Shown here: piece after piece, positions 28,312-36,989 of the stretch
How positions within the stretch are numbered: position 1 is the first letter of the stretch
Layout of the letters: every line of letters begins with the position of its first letter
Assembly: GCF_023155855.1 (NCBI RefSeq)
Contig: NZ_JAKNUT010000005.1
Location: 62,001-126,000, forward strand
DNA: 64,000 nucleotides
From: Microbacterium aoyamense
Lineage (GTDB): Bacteria; Actinomycetota; Actinomycetes; Actinomycetales; Microbacteriaceae
Direction of reading: 5' to 3'
Translations under genes and position numbers: made by a program
Notes under the pieces: generated by a model
The model's input: the letters and a program-made list of their open reading frames with translations, nothing else
The model's database searches: none
Told to the model about the DNA's origin: nothing

Positions 28312-29051
28312 CGCTCGTCGAACTCGACGGCGTCACCAAGAACGTCCTGCTCCCCGACGACAGTCGTCTCGAGATCCTCAGAGGCATCGACCTCGCCGTC
28401 GCCGCCGGCGATCACGTCTCGATCGTCGGGCGCAGCGGATCGGGCAAGTCGACGCTGCTCAACATCCTCGGAATGCTCGACGCACCGTCATCCGGTTCCG
28501 TGTCCTTTCGCGGCGACCTCGTCCAGAGAATGGGCCCGGCGAAGCTCGACCGGCTGCGCGGACGCAACGTCGGCTTCGTCTTCCAGCAGTTCAATCTGCT
28601 CTCGGGGCGCTCGGCGCTCGAGAACGTCGCGATGCCGCTGAGCTATGCGAAGGGGCGCGAGTACTGGTCGCGCAACCGGGTCGCCGCAGAGATGCTCGAT
28701 CGCGTCGGCCTCTCGCACCGCATCGAGTCGCCACCGGAGCAGCTCTCGGGCGGTGAGCAGCAGCGCGTCGCGATCGCCCGCGCTCTCGTGCGCCGGCCCG
28801 CGCTCATCCTCGCCGACGAACCGACCGGTGCACTCGACGTCGAGACCGGGGGCGCCGTCATGACGCTCCTGGATGACATCGCGTCGGAGGCGGATGCCGC
28901 GCTCGTGACGATCACGCACGACGTGCATGTCGCGGCCCGTGCCCGGCGCCACTACCGGCTCGAGCACGGCGTGCTCTCGCCGGTCGAGCTGGATCTGGCG
29001 TTCCGCGAGACCGCGCTCGGCGCGATCGCCGAAGCGGAGGCGGGCGCATGA
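28299..29051 (+). CDS. ABC transporter ATP-binding protein, MacB/LolD type
   Basis: A 250-aa nucleotide-binding subunit. Walker [11 protein letters not shown]-loop VFQQFNLL, signature [15 protein letters not shown], Walker [13 protein letters not shown] and the H-loop ITHDVH are all intact. The family exports peptides, antibiotics or lipids, or acts in envelope stress. I set the start at ATG 28299, which overlaps the adaptor gene by 13 bp; the GTG at 28308 (overlapping the adaptor stop as GTGA, with GGAG three bases before) is an equally plausible start. It overlaps the permease gene by 4 bp. Confidence 0.94.
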   Translation: MELVTLVELDGVTKNVLLPDDSRLEILRGIDLAVAAGDHVSIVGRSGSGKSTLLNILGMLDAPSSGSVSFRGDLVQRMGPAKLDRLRGRNVGFVFQQFNLLSGRSALENVAMPLSYAKGREYWSRNRVAAEMLDRVGLSHRIESPPEQLSGGEQQRVAIARALVRRPALILADEPTGALDVETGGAVMTLLDDIASEADAALVTITHDVHVAARARRHYRLEHGVLSPVELDLAFRETALGAIAEAEAGA

Positions 29052-30253
29052 GCGGCTTCGTCGGAGCGCTCGTCGACGCCTGGTCGGAGCTGCGCCACCA
29101 CAAGCTGCGCGTCATGCTGAGCCTCATCGGCATCGCGGTGTCGGTCGGCGCGATCGCCGCCGTCGTCTGCCTCGGCGAGTACCAGCGGCAGATCCAGACC
29201 GAGCAGTCCGACCGCTACGGCGGCCGCCTCGCGACGGTGCAGGTGACGGCGTTCACGACCGACGGGTCCCCGATGGACTGGATCGCGTTCGACGAGCGCG
29301 TCGATCGCGTGAGCGAGCGCTACGAGTTCTCGCACCGCACGCGGGTCGTCGACGGGCTCTCGGTCGGCGTCCAGACGCCCGATCAGCTGCAGGCGACACC
29401 GCTCAAGCTCGTCGATCCGGCGCATCCCGTCATCCATCGCACTCCCCTGCTCGAGGGCCGATGGCTGCGGGATGCCGACAGCGAACTGCTCGCGTCGCCC
29501 GTGGTCGTGACGGAGGCGCTGTGGGATGCCTTCGGGCGGCCGGCTCTGGACGGCTTCGCGATCCGCCTCGACGGCGCCCTCGCGGGAACGCATCCCGTCG
29601 TCGGCGTGACACCACGGCAGTACCTCGGCGACGAGGAGAAGCTCGTCACGGCTCTCTTCGACAGCTACGCCGCCGGGGTCGACACGTTCCCCGTCGAGGC
29701 GTACGTCATGTGGGAGATGTGGGTGCCCGACGACCTCGTCGCCGAGCTCGGTCCCGTGCTCGCGATGGACCTTCGCGCGGGCCTGGACGGCGTCGAGGTC
29801 GGGGTCATGCGCACCGACTGGGGGTCGCGGCCCGAGATGCAGGCGTCGTTCGCGCTGTTCGAGATCATCACGGGCTCGATCGCGGGGCTCGTGCTGCTGC
29901 TGGGCGGACTCGGGCTGGTCAACATCCAGCTCGTCGCGATGCGTCAGCGCATCCGCGAGATCGGTGTGCGCCGGTCGTTCGGCGCGACGGGCGGTCGCAT
30001 CTTCACGTCGGTCCTGCTCGAATCCGTCGTCGCGACGGCCGTCGCCGGAATCGTCGGCATCGCCATCGCGATCGCGATCATGCGCGCGCCGTTCGTGCTG
30101 CAGATGTTCCAGGGGCTGCAGGACGTGCCCCCGTTCCCGCTCCGCGCGGCGGTCATCGGTCTCGTCTCGGCGGTCGCGATCGGCGCGCTCGCGGGCTTCA
30201 TCCCCGCACTCGTGGCGGTGCGCGCGAAGGTGATCGACGCGCTGAGGTTCTGA
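29048..30253 (+). CDS. ABC transporter permease, MacB/FtsX type
   Basis: A 401-aa permease with one N-terminal transmembrane helix (HHKLRVMLSLIGIAVSVGAI), a large extracytoplasmic MacB-type domain of about 230 residues, and three C-terminal helices. MRQRIREIGVRRSFGATGGR between the second and third helix is the conserved FtsX loop that contacts the ATPase. The ATG overlaps the ATPase stop in ATGA. With the adaptor and ATPase it forms a complete three-gene exporter, followed 73 bp later by padR with its own copy of the operator. Confidence 0.93.
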   Translation: MSGFVGALVDAWSELRHHKLRVMLSLIGIAVSVGAIAAVVCLGEYQRQIQTEQSDRYGGRLATVQVTAFTTDGSPMDWIAFDERVDRVSERYEFSHRTRVVDGLSVGVQTPDQLQATPLKLVDPAHPVIHRTPLLEGRWLRDADSELLASPVVVTEALWDAFGRPALDGFAIRLDGALAGTHPVVGVTPRQYLGDEEKLVTALFDSYAAGVDTFPVEAYVMWEMWVPDDLVAELGPVLAMDLRAGLDGVEVGVMRTDWGSRPEMQASFALFEIITGSIAGLVLLLGGLGLVNIQLVAMRQRIREIGVRRSFGATGGRIFTSVLLESVVATAVAGIVGIAIAIAIMRAPFVLQMFQGLQDVPPFPLRAAVIGLVSAVAIGALAGFIPALVAVRAKVIDALRF

Positions 30254-30280
30254 CGGGTTCTGGATTGTGGATGCCGGGTA

Positions 30281-30315
30281 TGTATATACTCGGTAACTAG
30301 ATACCCGGTATCTAC
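30281..30315. promoter_or_regulatory. PadR operator in front of padR
   Basis: The sequence holds TATACTCGGTAACTAGATAC followed by CCGGTAT and contains the perfect palindrome AGATACC-C-GGTATCT (30299-30313). It matches the element at 27284-27310 and ends 12 bp before the padR ATG, just ahead of the ribosome binding site AAAGGAG, a position suited to autorepression. Confidence 0.72.
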
Positions 30316-30326
30316 AAAGGAGCCCC

Positions 30327-30923
30327 ATGTCGGTACGTCAGAGCCTGCTCGCGATCCTCGATCAGGGGCCGTGCTACGGCTATCAGCTGCGGGCGGAGTT
30401 CGACCGACGCACGGGTTCGACCTGGCCCCTCAACGTCGGCCAGATCTACAACACGCTCGACCGCCTCGAGCGCGACGGGCTGGTCGAGAAGGACGACGTC
30501 GACGAGCAGGGCCACGTCTACTGGCGGATCACGGACGCCGGAACAGCCGAAGTCCGCGACTGGCTGTCCGCACCCGTCGCGCGCGGACAGGGGACGCGCG
30601 ACGAGCTCGCGATCAAGCTCGCCGTCGCAGCGACCCTCCCCGGTGTCGATGTGACGGCGATCATCCAGACGCAGCGCCGCGCCTCCCTCGCGCAGCTGCA
30701 GGAACTGAACCGCGCGAAGTACGCGGGATCCAGCCCCGACGGACCGGAGGAGCTCGCCTGGTCGCTCGTCGTCGACTCCATGATCTTCGCCGCCGAGGCC
30801 GAGGTCCGCTGGCTCGACCACACCGAGCAGCGGCTGGCCCTGCATCCCGAGCACGCTCTCACCCTCGAGCTCGCGACCGAGCGTCCGAAGCGCGGGCGCC
30901 CGGCGCGCGACGCGATCGCGTGA
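30327..30923 (+). CDS. PadR-family transcriptional regulator
   Basis: A 198-aa winged-helix regulator. The N-terminal domain has LLAILDQGPCYGYQLRAEFD, the recognition region LNVGQIYNTLDRLERDGLVE and the wing VYWRITDAGTAEV; the C-terminal half is helical and probably mediates dimerisation. It sits directly behind the exporter genes. The shared 27-bp element before it and before the adaptor gene says that it represses both its own gene and the exporter, as known for LmrR-type PadR proteins that respond to drugs. Its start is clear: AAAGGAG lies 5 nt before the ATG. Confidence 0.93.
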   Translation: MSVRQSLLAILDQGPCYGYQLRAEFDRRTGSTWPLNVGQIYNTLDRLERDGLVEKDDVDEQGHVYWRITDAGTAEVRDWLSAPVARGQGTRDELAIKLAVAATLPGVDVTAIIQTQRRASLAQLQELNRAKYAGSSPDGPEELAWSLVVDSMIFAAEAEVRWLDHTEQRLALHPEHALTLELATERPKRGRPARDAIA

Positions 30924-30989
30924 GCGTGATCTGAGACGAATCGGGCTCTGCCGGACATTACACAGTGAACCCACAGAGAGGACTCCCCC

Positions 30990-31094
30990 ATGACCTCGAT
31001 CGTTCCGCCCCTCGACCCCGCGGCGCTCGCACTGCCGCCGACGCAGCCCGTCGACATCACCGAGCTCGCCTGGGCGAGCGTCCATCCTCGCTGA
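30990..31094 (+). CDS. Candidate 34-residue peptide
   Basis: A short reading frame starts at ATG 30990, 7 nt after AGAGAGGA, a good ribosome binding site. It encodes MTSIVPPLDPAALALPPTQP followed by VDITELAWASVHPR. The product is proline-rich, with no signal peptide or transmembrane helix. I do not recognise it. It could be a real small protein or the front end of a gene that has been lost. The codon third positions are GC-rich like those of true genes here. Confidence 0.35.
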   Translation: MTSIVPPLDPAALALPPTQPVDITELAWASVHPR

Positions 31095-31125
31095 TCCGCG
31101 CCTCACTCCATCAGCGGCCGTCTCG

Positions 31126-31192
31126 GTCGGAGAATCGCGTGAAAGTCGGAGGATTCGCGCGCAATCCTCCGACGCAGGCGACATTCTCCGAC
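31126..31192. repeat. Nested inverted repeat with four copies of GTCGGAGRAT
   Basis: Outer arms GTCGGAGAAT (31126-31135) and ATTCTCCGAC (31183-31192) are perfect over 10 bp. Inner arms GTCGGAGGATT (31145-31155) and AATCCTCCGAC (31163-31173) are perfect over 11 bp with the loop CGCGCGC. The two copies on each side are 19 bp apart, so the whole is symmetrical. It lies in the 353-bp gap between padR and the helicase gene, about 85 bp before the latter. It has no T-tract. Confidence 0.75.
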
Positions 31193-31276
31193 GTTCGCGT
31201 CGGCGAGATCGGGTGCGATGGATGCCGGGGCACCGGCATCCTGTCGCCTCCCAGGCGCCACGCACTAACCTGAAGC

Positions 31277-33007
31277 GTGACCGAGACCGAAGAGACCACG
31301 CCCGACACCACCACGTTCGCCGACCTCGGCCTCGGCGACAAGGTGCTCGCCGCGCTGCGGGACGTCGGGTACGAGACCCCGTCCGCGATCCAGGCCGCGA
31401 CGATCCCCGTCCTGCTCGAGGGCCGCGACGTCGTCGGTCTCGCCCAGACCGGCACCGGCAAGACCGCCGCGTTCGCGCTGCCGATCCTCGATCGGCTCGA
31501 CGTTTCGCAGAAGACGCCGCAGGCGCTCGTACTGGCTCCGACGCGCGAACTCGCGCTGCAGGTGTGCGAGGCGTTCGAGAAGTACGCTTCGCATGTCAAG
31601 GGCGTGCACGTGCTCCCGATCTACGGCGGTCAGGGCTATGGCGTGCAGCTCTCGGCGCTCCGCCGCGGCGTCCACGTCATCGTCGGCACCCCTGGCCGCA
31701 TCATGGACCATCTCGCCAAGGGCACGCTCGACCTCTCGGAGCTCAAGTACCTCGTTCTCGACGAAGCCGACGAGATGCTCAAGATGGGCTTCGCCGAGGA
31801 CGTCGAGACGATCCTCGCCGACACCCCCGACACGAAGCAGGTCGCCCTCTTCTCGGCGACGATGCCGGCATCCATCCGCCGCATGTCCCAGCAGTACCTG
31901 CACGATCCCGAAGAGATCACGGTCAAAACCAAGACGACGACCTCGTCGACGATCACGCAGCGCTACCTGATGGTGTCGTTCCCGCAGAAGATGGATGCCC
32001 TGACGCGGATCCTCGAGACCGAGAACTTCGACGGCATGATCGTGTTCGGCCGCACCAAGAGCGTGACCGAGGAGATCGCCGAGAAGCTGCGCGCCCGCGG
32101 GTACTCCGCCGCCGCGATCAACGGCGACGTGGCCCAGCCCGTCCGCGAGAAGACCGTCAACCAGCTCAAGTCGGGCAAGCTCGACATCCTCGTCGCGACC
32201 GACGTCGCCGCGCGCGGACTCGACGTCGAGCGCATCTCGCACGTCGTGAACTTCGACATCCCGACCGACACCGAATCGTACGTGCACCGCATCGGCCGCA
32301 CGGGTCGGGCGGGCCGCACGGGTGACGCGATCAGCTTCGTGACGCCGCGCGAGCGCGGGCTCGTCCGCGCGATCGAGCGCGCGACCCGCCAGGAGCTCAC
32401 CGAGATGCCGCTGCCGAGCGTCGACGAGGTCAACGTCACTCGGCTCGCTCGCTTCGACGATCGCATCACCGCGGCTCTCGGAGAGACGGAGCGGATCGAG
32501 CGCTTCCGCGACATCATCGCCCACTACGTGCGCCACAACGACGTGCCGGAGGTGGATGTCGCCGCCGCCCTCGCCGTCGTCGCGCAGGGCGAGTCGCCTC
32601 TGCTGCTCGAGGCCGAGCCCGAACGCCCTGCGCGCTTCGAACGCGACCGACCCGAGCGGCCGAACCGGTTCGAGCGCGACGGCGACGAGCGCGGCCCCCG
32701 CAAGGAGCGGACTCCTCGTCCCGGCATGGCGACCTACCGCATCGCCGTGGGCAAGCGGCACCGCATCGAACCGCGCCAGATCGTCGGCGCGCTCGCGAAC
32801 GAGGGCGGTCTCAAGCGCGACGACTTCGGCATGATCCAGATCCGGCCGGACTTCTCGCTCGTGGAACTGCCCGCGGACCTCCCCCGCCAGACGCTCGATC
32901 GCCTCGCCGAGACGCGCATCTCGGGCAAGCTCATCGAGCTGCGCCCCGACACGGGTCGGCGCCCGCGCCACGACGACGAGAAGCCGTTCCGCAAGCCCCG
33001 CCACTGA
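31277..33007 (+). CDS. deaD: DEAD-box ATP-dependent RNA helicase, DeaD/CsdA type
   Basis: A 576-aa RNA helicase for ribosome assembly or mRNA turnover. Motifs in order: Q-motif region TPSAIQAATIP, AQTGTGKT (I), PTRELALQV (Ia), TPGRIMDHL (Ib), VLDEADEML (II), FSATM (III), ATDVAARGLD (V) and HRIGRTGRAG (VI). A disordered Arg/Glu/Pro linker then leads to a DbpA-type RNA-binding domain (MATYRIAVGKRHRIEPRQIV, ending with SLVELPADLP). The GTG start has TAACCT 5 nt upstream and no ribosome binding site. The nested palindrome upstream could affect its expression. Confidence 0.95.
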   Translation: MTETEETTPDTTTFADLGLGDKVLAALRDVGYETPSAIQAATIPVLLEGRDVVGLAQTGTGKTAAFALPILDRLDVSQKTPQALVLAPTRELALQVCEAFEKYASHVKGVHVLPIYGGQGYGVQLSALRRGVHVIVGTPGRIMDHLAKGTLDLSELKYLVLDEADEMLKMGFAEDVETILADTPDTKQVALFSATMPASIRRMSQQYLHDPEEITVKTKTTTSSTITQRYLMVSFPQKMDALTRILETENFDGMIVFGRTKSVTEEIAEKLRARGYSAAAINGDVAQPVREKTVNQLKSGKLDILVATDVAARGLDVERISHVVNFDIPTDTESYVHRIGRTGRAGRTGDAISFVTPRERGLVRAIERATRQELTEMPLPSVDEVNVTRLARFDDRITAALGETERIERFRDIIAHYVRHNDVPEVDVAAALAVVAQGESPLLLEAEPERPARFERDRPERPNRFERDGDERGPRKERTPRPGMATYRIAVGKRHRIEPRQIVGALANEGGLKRDDFGMIQIRPDFSLVELPADLPRQTLDRLAETRISGKLIELRPDTGRRPRHDDEKPFRKPRH

Positions 33008-33022
33008 CCACGGGCCCGCAGG

Positions 33023-34702
33023 TCAGGCGACCGGGAAGGCCTGCACCGCGGCATCCAGGTCGTCGTAGATCTCGTCGTCGGCGATGCGGTCGCGCAGGCG
33101 GTAATGGCCGAGCGCGGTGAGCAGCGACGGCTCCGGGCGGGCGAGGACGAGACGGATGCCGCGGGCCTTGAGCCAATCGAGAAGCGACGCGAGGTTCCGG
33201 CCCGCCGAGTAGTCGATGTTCGAGATGCCCGAGCAGTCCAGCACGAGCCACTGCACGGGGTTCGGTGCGTGGTCCACGACGTCCTGCACGCGGTCGACGA
33301 AGCGCGACGCGTTGGCGTAGAAGAGGTCCGCGCCGTAGCGGAAGACGACGAGCCCGGGTGACGTCTGCTGCCCGGGCGCGGCGTCGTTGTAGACATAGCC
33401 TCCCGACGCGGCAGCGGAGAGCACGAACGCGCGCGCCTTGTACTGCCGCTGCAGCACGTCGACGAGCGAGAGTGCCAGTGCGAGGACGACACCGGCGCCG
33501 ACACCCACGATGAACACCGTGAGCGCCGTCGCCAGCGCGATGACGAACTCGATCCAGCGCTCGCGCGCGATGCGCACGAGGCCCCGGATGTCGATGAGTT
33601 CCAGGCCGATCATGAAGACGACTCCGCCGAGCACCGCCTTGGGCAGGTCGGTCAGCAGCCCCGTGAGGAACAGCAGCACGATGAGCGTCACGATGACGAC
33701 TGTGATGTTGGCGACCTGGGTGCGCCCGCGCTGACTGTCGAGGATCTGCGTCTTGGTCGGCGAGCCGTTGACGACGAACGTGCCGCTGAACCCCGCGGCG
33801 AGGTTCGCCGCGGCGAGCCCCACGATGTCGCGGTTGACGTCGGCGCGATCGCCGTGCTTCATGGCGAAGCTCCGTGACGTCGCCGCGCTCTGGGCGATGA
33901 TGATGACGAAGCAGGCGAACGCCGTCGACATGACGGCGGGGATGTCATCCCACGTGATCCCGGTCGGGAAGCCGATCGGCGGCAGTCCGCCCTGGATCGC
34001 GCCGACGACGGCCACGCCCGAGGCCGAGGCATCCGTCACCGCCGACAAGGTGAGCAGGCCGACGACCGCGATGATCGCGCCGGGGATCCTGGGCAGGAAG
34101 ATCTTGAACCCCGCGATGATGCCGATCGTCGCGGCGCCATACGCGATCGTCGGCCACGAGACGTCGCCGAGCGATGAAATCCACGCCCACTGCTGCTGGA
34201 ACCAGTTGCCCGAGCCCTTGGGCACCCCCAGGAGGTCCGGGATCTGACTCGCGGCTACCTGGATGCCGATGCCCGTGAGGAAACCGATGAGGACGGATGC
34301 CGAGAGGAAGTCGCCGATGAATCCCAGGCGCAGCAGGCGCGCGACGAAGAGCATCACCCCGCACACGATGGCGGTCAGCCCGCACAGCGCGACCCAGTCG
34401 GCGGAACCCGGGGTGAGGCCCGCGATCCCCGCACCGATGAGACCGGACGCCAGGATCGCCGCCGTCGCGGAGTCGCCGCCGACGACGAGGAGCTTCGACG
34501 AGCCGAGCAGCGCGAAGGCGAGCAGTGGCAGGAGGATCGTGTAGAGCCCTGTGACGACCGGCGTCTGCGCGATCGAGGTGTACCCCATGACTTCGGGGAT
34601 CGCGATGGCGGCCAGCGTCACGCCGGCGAGGACGTCGGGGGCGAACCAGGCCGCCTTGTAGCCGCGCAGCGAGACCGGGACGAGTGCTTTCGGGAGAGCC
34701 AT
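33023..34702 (-). CDS. SulP-family inorganic anion transporter with STAS domain
   Basis: A 559-aa secondary transporter (SLC26 family). About 10-14 hydrophobic segments start with SLRGYKAAWFAPDVLAGVTL; the conserved IAIPEVMGYTSIAQTPVVTG marks the first transport helices. The cytoplasmic STAS domain occupies the last 130 residues, with WLVLDCSGISNIDYSAGRNL at its centre. Sulfate, bicarbonate or another anion may be the substrate. The ATG at 34702 is preceded by GGAGG at 5 nt; the frame is open further upstream but the homology starts here. It is convergent with the helicase gene. Confidence 0.92.
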   Translation of the reverse strand: MALPKALVPVSLRGYKAAWFAPDVLAGVTLAAIAIPEVMGYTSIAQTPVVTGLYTILLPLLAFALLGSSKLLVVGGDSATAAILASGLIGAGIAGLTPGSADWVALCGLTAIVCGVMLFVARLLRLGFIGDFLSASVLIGFLTGIGIQVAASQIPDLLGVPKGSGNWFQQQWAWISSLGDVSWPTIAYGAATIGIIAGFKIFLPRIPGAIIAVVGLLTLSAVTDASASGVAVVGAIQGGLPPIGFPTGITWDDIPAVMSTAFACFVIIIAQSAATSRSFAMKHGDRADVNRDIVGLAAANLAAGFSGTFVVNGSPTKTQILDSQRGRTQVANITVVIVTLIVLLFLTGLLTDLPKAVLGGVVFMIGLELIDIRGLVRIARERWIEFVIALATALTVFIVGVGAGVVLALALSLVDVLQRQYKARAFVLSAAASGGYVYNDAAPGQQTSPGLVVFRYGADLFYANASRFVDRVQDVVDHAPNPVQWLVLDCSGISNIDYSAGRNLASLLDWLKARGIRLVLARPEPSLLTALGHYRLRDRIADDEIYDDLDAAVQAFPVA

Positions 34703-34784
34703 GCATCCTCCGTGTCGAACGAGGGCACCAGCGTCCCGCTGTTCGCCCTGGGAGCACATCACTCTCGCCGGGTGAGAGCCGACA

Positions 34785-34790
34785 TAGGAT
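34785..34790 (+). promoter_or_regulatory. -10 element of a probable leaderless transcript
   Basis: TAGGAT lies 7 nt before the ATG at 34798 and no ribosome binding site is present in the gap CGAGGGC beyond a weak GAGGG too near the codon. Confidence 0.5.
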
Positions 34791-34797
34791 CGAGGGC

Positions 34798-36147
34798 ATG
34801 GCTGGATTCTGGGGCAACCGCAAACGCGAACGTGAAGAACTGGCGGCCCAGGACGCCGATCTCGCGAAGCGCGCACAGACGTCTCTCGTCGCAGCCGACG
34901 AGCGGATTCGCGTCACGAGCGATGAACTCGTCTTCGCCGAGGCCGAGCTCGGTCCCGACTCGACGAAAGAGCTCCGCGAGGCCCTCGCGGCCGTCAAGCA
35001 GCACCTCGGCGAGGCGTTCCACCTGCACCAGCTCAACCACGACGAGATCCCCGACACCCCGGAAGAGCTGCGCACGCGCAACGCCCGCATCGTGCAGCTG
35101 TGCGAGTGGGCCGAAGAACTGCTCGACGACCGCACCGAAGCCCTGTCGGCACGCATCGCGCGGGCACGCCGGGCGCCCGAGATCATCGAGGGCGTGCGCG
35201 CCGACGCACAGCGCCTGCGCACCCGCGTCCCCGGTGCCCGCGAGACCGTGCAGCGCCTCGCCGCGCGCTACTCCGACGAGGCGCTCGCGCAGGTCGACGC
35301 CAACCCGTCCGAAGCCGAGCAGCTCCTCGGCTTCGCCGAGCACGGAGCCGGCGTCGCCGAGCGCCGCCGCGAGGCAGGCCAGCGCGAGCAGGCCAACATG
35401 GCCCTCGAGGCGGCGACCGAGTCGGTGCGCCGCGCCGCGACACTGCTCGACGCCGTCGAGACGTTCGAGGTCGAGGCGCTGCGCGCCGAATCGACCCTCG
35501 CCGCGATCGTCGAGGACTCGCGCGAGGACATCGCGGTGGCACTCAAGGAGCCGCACTCCCCCGCCGTCAGCGACGCGATCACGAAGCTGCAGGCAGCACT
35601 GTCGGCCCTCCCCGCCGCGGGCGTCAACACCGACCCGTTCACGCAGCTCACGCGCCTGCGCGAGGCGAACTCCGGGCTGGATGCCGCGATCGCCGCCGCC
35701 CGCGAGCGCGCGGCCCGCGTCATCCCGCCGCTGGAACACGTCCGCCATGCGATCGACGACGCCGACCGGCAGCTCGCGGTCGCGCGCGACGTCATCGCGG
35801 GCCACCGCGGCTGGATCGGCGCCGACGCGCGCACCCGCCTGGCCGAGGCCGAGCGGGTGCGACTGGATCTCGACCGGTTCCTGGGCACGTCCGCAGCGGC
35901 CGCGACGCAGATCGACGAAGACCACCGCGAGCAGGCGATGGCGATGGCCCGGCGCGCGGCGACCCTCGCGGGCGAGGCACTGCAGCTCGCGCAGCGCGAC
36001 ATCGATCAGTCCCGCCCGCAGCAGGGCCCCGACCAGTGGGGCGGCGGCTACGGCGGCGGCCGTCGCGGCGGTGGCGGCGACGGCCTCATGGGCGGCATCC
36101 TCGGCGGCCTCGTGATCGGCAGCCTGCTGGACGGCATGTTCGACTGA
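34798..36147 (+). CDS. Coiled-coil protein resembling the C-terminal half of actinobacterial TPM-domain proteins
   Basis: A 449-aa, almost wholly helical protein. It opens FWGNRKREREELAAQDADLA and later has QLNHDEIPDTPEELRTRNAR, ARRAPEIIEGVRADAQRLRT and PFTQLTRLREANSGLDAAIA. The tail is glycine-rich (WGGGYGGGRRGGGGDG) and ends in a hydrophobic segment LMGGILGGLVIGSLLDGMF. As I recall, this pattern normally follows an N-terminal signal peptide, TPM (YgcG-like) domain and a transmembrane helix in one protein. Here that front half is absent and the start is fixed by TAGGAT 7 nt upstream. Function is unknown. Confidence 0.8.
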   Translation: MAGFWGNRKREREELAAQDADLAKRAQTSLVAADERIRVTSDELVFAEAELGPDSTKELREALAAVKQHLGEAFHLHQLNHDEIPDTPEELRTRNARIVQLCEWAEELLDDRTEALSARIARARRAPEIIEGVRADAQRLRTRVPGARETVQRLAARYSDEALAQVDANPSEAEQLLGFAEHGAGVAERRREAGQREQANMALEAATESVRRAATLLDAVETFEVEALRAESTLAAIVEDSREDIAVALKEPHSPAVSDAITKLQAALSALPAAGVNTDPFTQLTRLREANSGLDAAIAAARERAARVIPPLEHVRHAIDDADRQLAVARDVIAGHRGWIGADARTRLAEAERVRLDLDRFLGTSAAAATQIDEDHREQAMAMARRAATLAGEALQLAQRDIDQSRPQQGPDQWGGGYGGGRRGGGGDGLMGGILGGLVIGSLLDGMFD

Positions 36148-36195
36148 CACCCCCGGTCCGGCGGCACCCCGAGCTCGGAGTCGGTGCGAGACGAC

Positions 36196-36227
36196 GGATG
36201 CCGCGAGCCCGAAGGCCCGCGGCATCC
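36196..36227. terminator. Bidirectional hairpin terminator candidate
   Basis: GGATGCCGCG (36196-36205) pairs perfectly with CGCGGCATCC (36218-36227); inside, GCC-CGAA-GGC extends the stem across one mismatch. It lies in the 94-bp gap between the convergent coiled-coil gene and hpf. No T-tract follows. Confidence 0.65.
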
Positions 36228-36241
36228 CTGTGTCGTTCCGC

Positions 36242-36901
36242 CTACGCGGCGCCGACCTCGGGTGCGGCCTGCGTCGTCAGCGAGATCACACCGTAGTCCC
36301 AGCCCTTGCGGCGGTAGACGACGCTCGGGTGATCCGTGCGGGCGTCGATGAAGAGGAAGAAGTCGTGTCCGACCAGTTCCATGCGGTCGACGGCGTCTTC
36401 GACCGTCATCCACTCGGGACCGAACTCCTTCGTGCGGATGACGACGGGCGTGTAGTCCTCCTCGTCCTCGTTGCCCGTGATGATCGGGATCTCACCCGTC
36501 CGGACGGCGTGGAGCACCTCGGCGGATGCCGGCTGCACGTCGACGCCCTGGAGCGAGCCGCTCTCTTTGTCGAGCTTGGCACCCCGTGGGTGCTTGCGCG
36601 CGTCGATGCGCTTGTCCTTGGCACGACGCAACTGCTCGGCGAGTTTGTCGACGGCCATGTCGAGGGCGGCGAACTTGTCGCCGTCGACGGCCTCGGCCCG
36701 CACGATGGGGCCCTTGCCGGTGAGGGTGAGCTCGACGGTCTCGTCTTCGACCCGACCGTTGTGATAGGCGCGGTGCGTCACCTTGATATCGAGCCGCTGC
36801 GCGCGTGGCGCGAGTTGTTCGATGCGGGGGACCTTTTCGTCAACCACGCCGCGGAAGCGATCCGACACGCTCACACCCACGCCGACGATGCTGGTTTCCA
36901 T
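36242..36901 (-). CDS. hpf: Long-form ribosome hibernation promoting factor
   Basis: A 219-aa protein that dimerises idle 70S ribosomes into 100S particles. The N-terminal S30AE/RaiA domain (about residues 1-105) opens METSIVGVGVSVSDRF and has the basic stretch LAEQLRRAKDKRIDARKH. The C-terminal dimerisation domain reads VVIRTKEFGPEWMTVEDAVD, RMELVGHDFFLFIDART and VVYRRKGWDYGVISL. The ATG at 36901 follows AAGGAGG by 6 nt, one of the strongest ribosome binding sites in the window, so this message has a leader. It is followed by no gene on the same strand before the hairpin at 36196. Confidence 0.96.
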   Translation of the reverse strand: METSIVGVGVSVSDRFRGVVDEKVPRIEQLAPRAQRLDIKVTHRAYHNGRVEDETVELTLTGKGPIVRAEAVDGDKFAALDMAVDKLAEQLRRAKDKRIDARKHPRGAKLDKESGSLQGVDVQPASAEVLHAVRTGEIPIITGNEDEEDYTPVVIRTKEFGPEWMTVEDAVDRMELVGHDFFLFIDARTDHPSVVYRRKGWDYGVISLTTQAAPEVGAA

Positions 36902-36989
36902 CCCTGACCTCCTTGTTCCGGTCCACCCGGTCAAGGGCGGACCTTCAGTCGCCTTGTCCTGTCCACGCTAGCCCTGCGTCACCGGACTG

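Noticed and set aside
30924..31276. CRISPR-like repeats in the gap before the helicase gene
   Set aside because: The four units are inverted pairs with 9-19 bp spacing, not direct repeats with regular unique spacers, and there are no cas genes.
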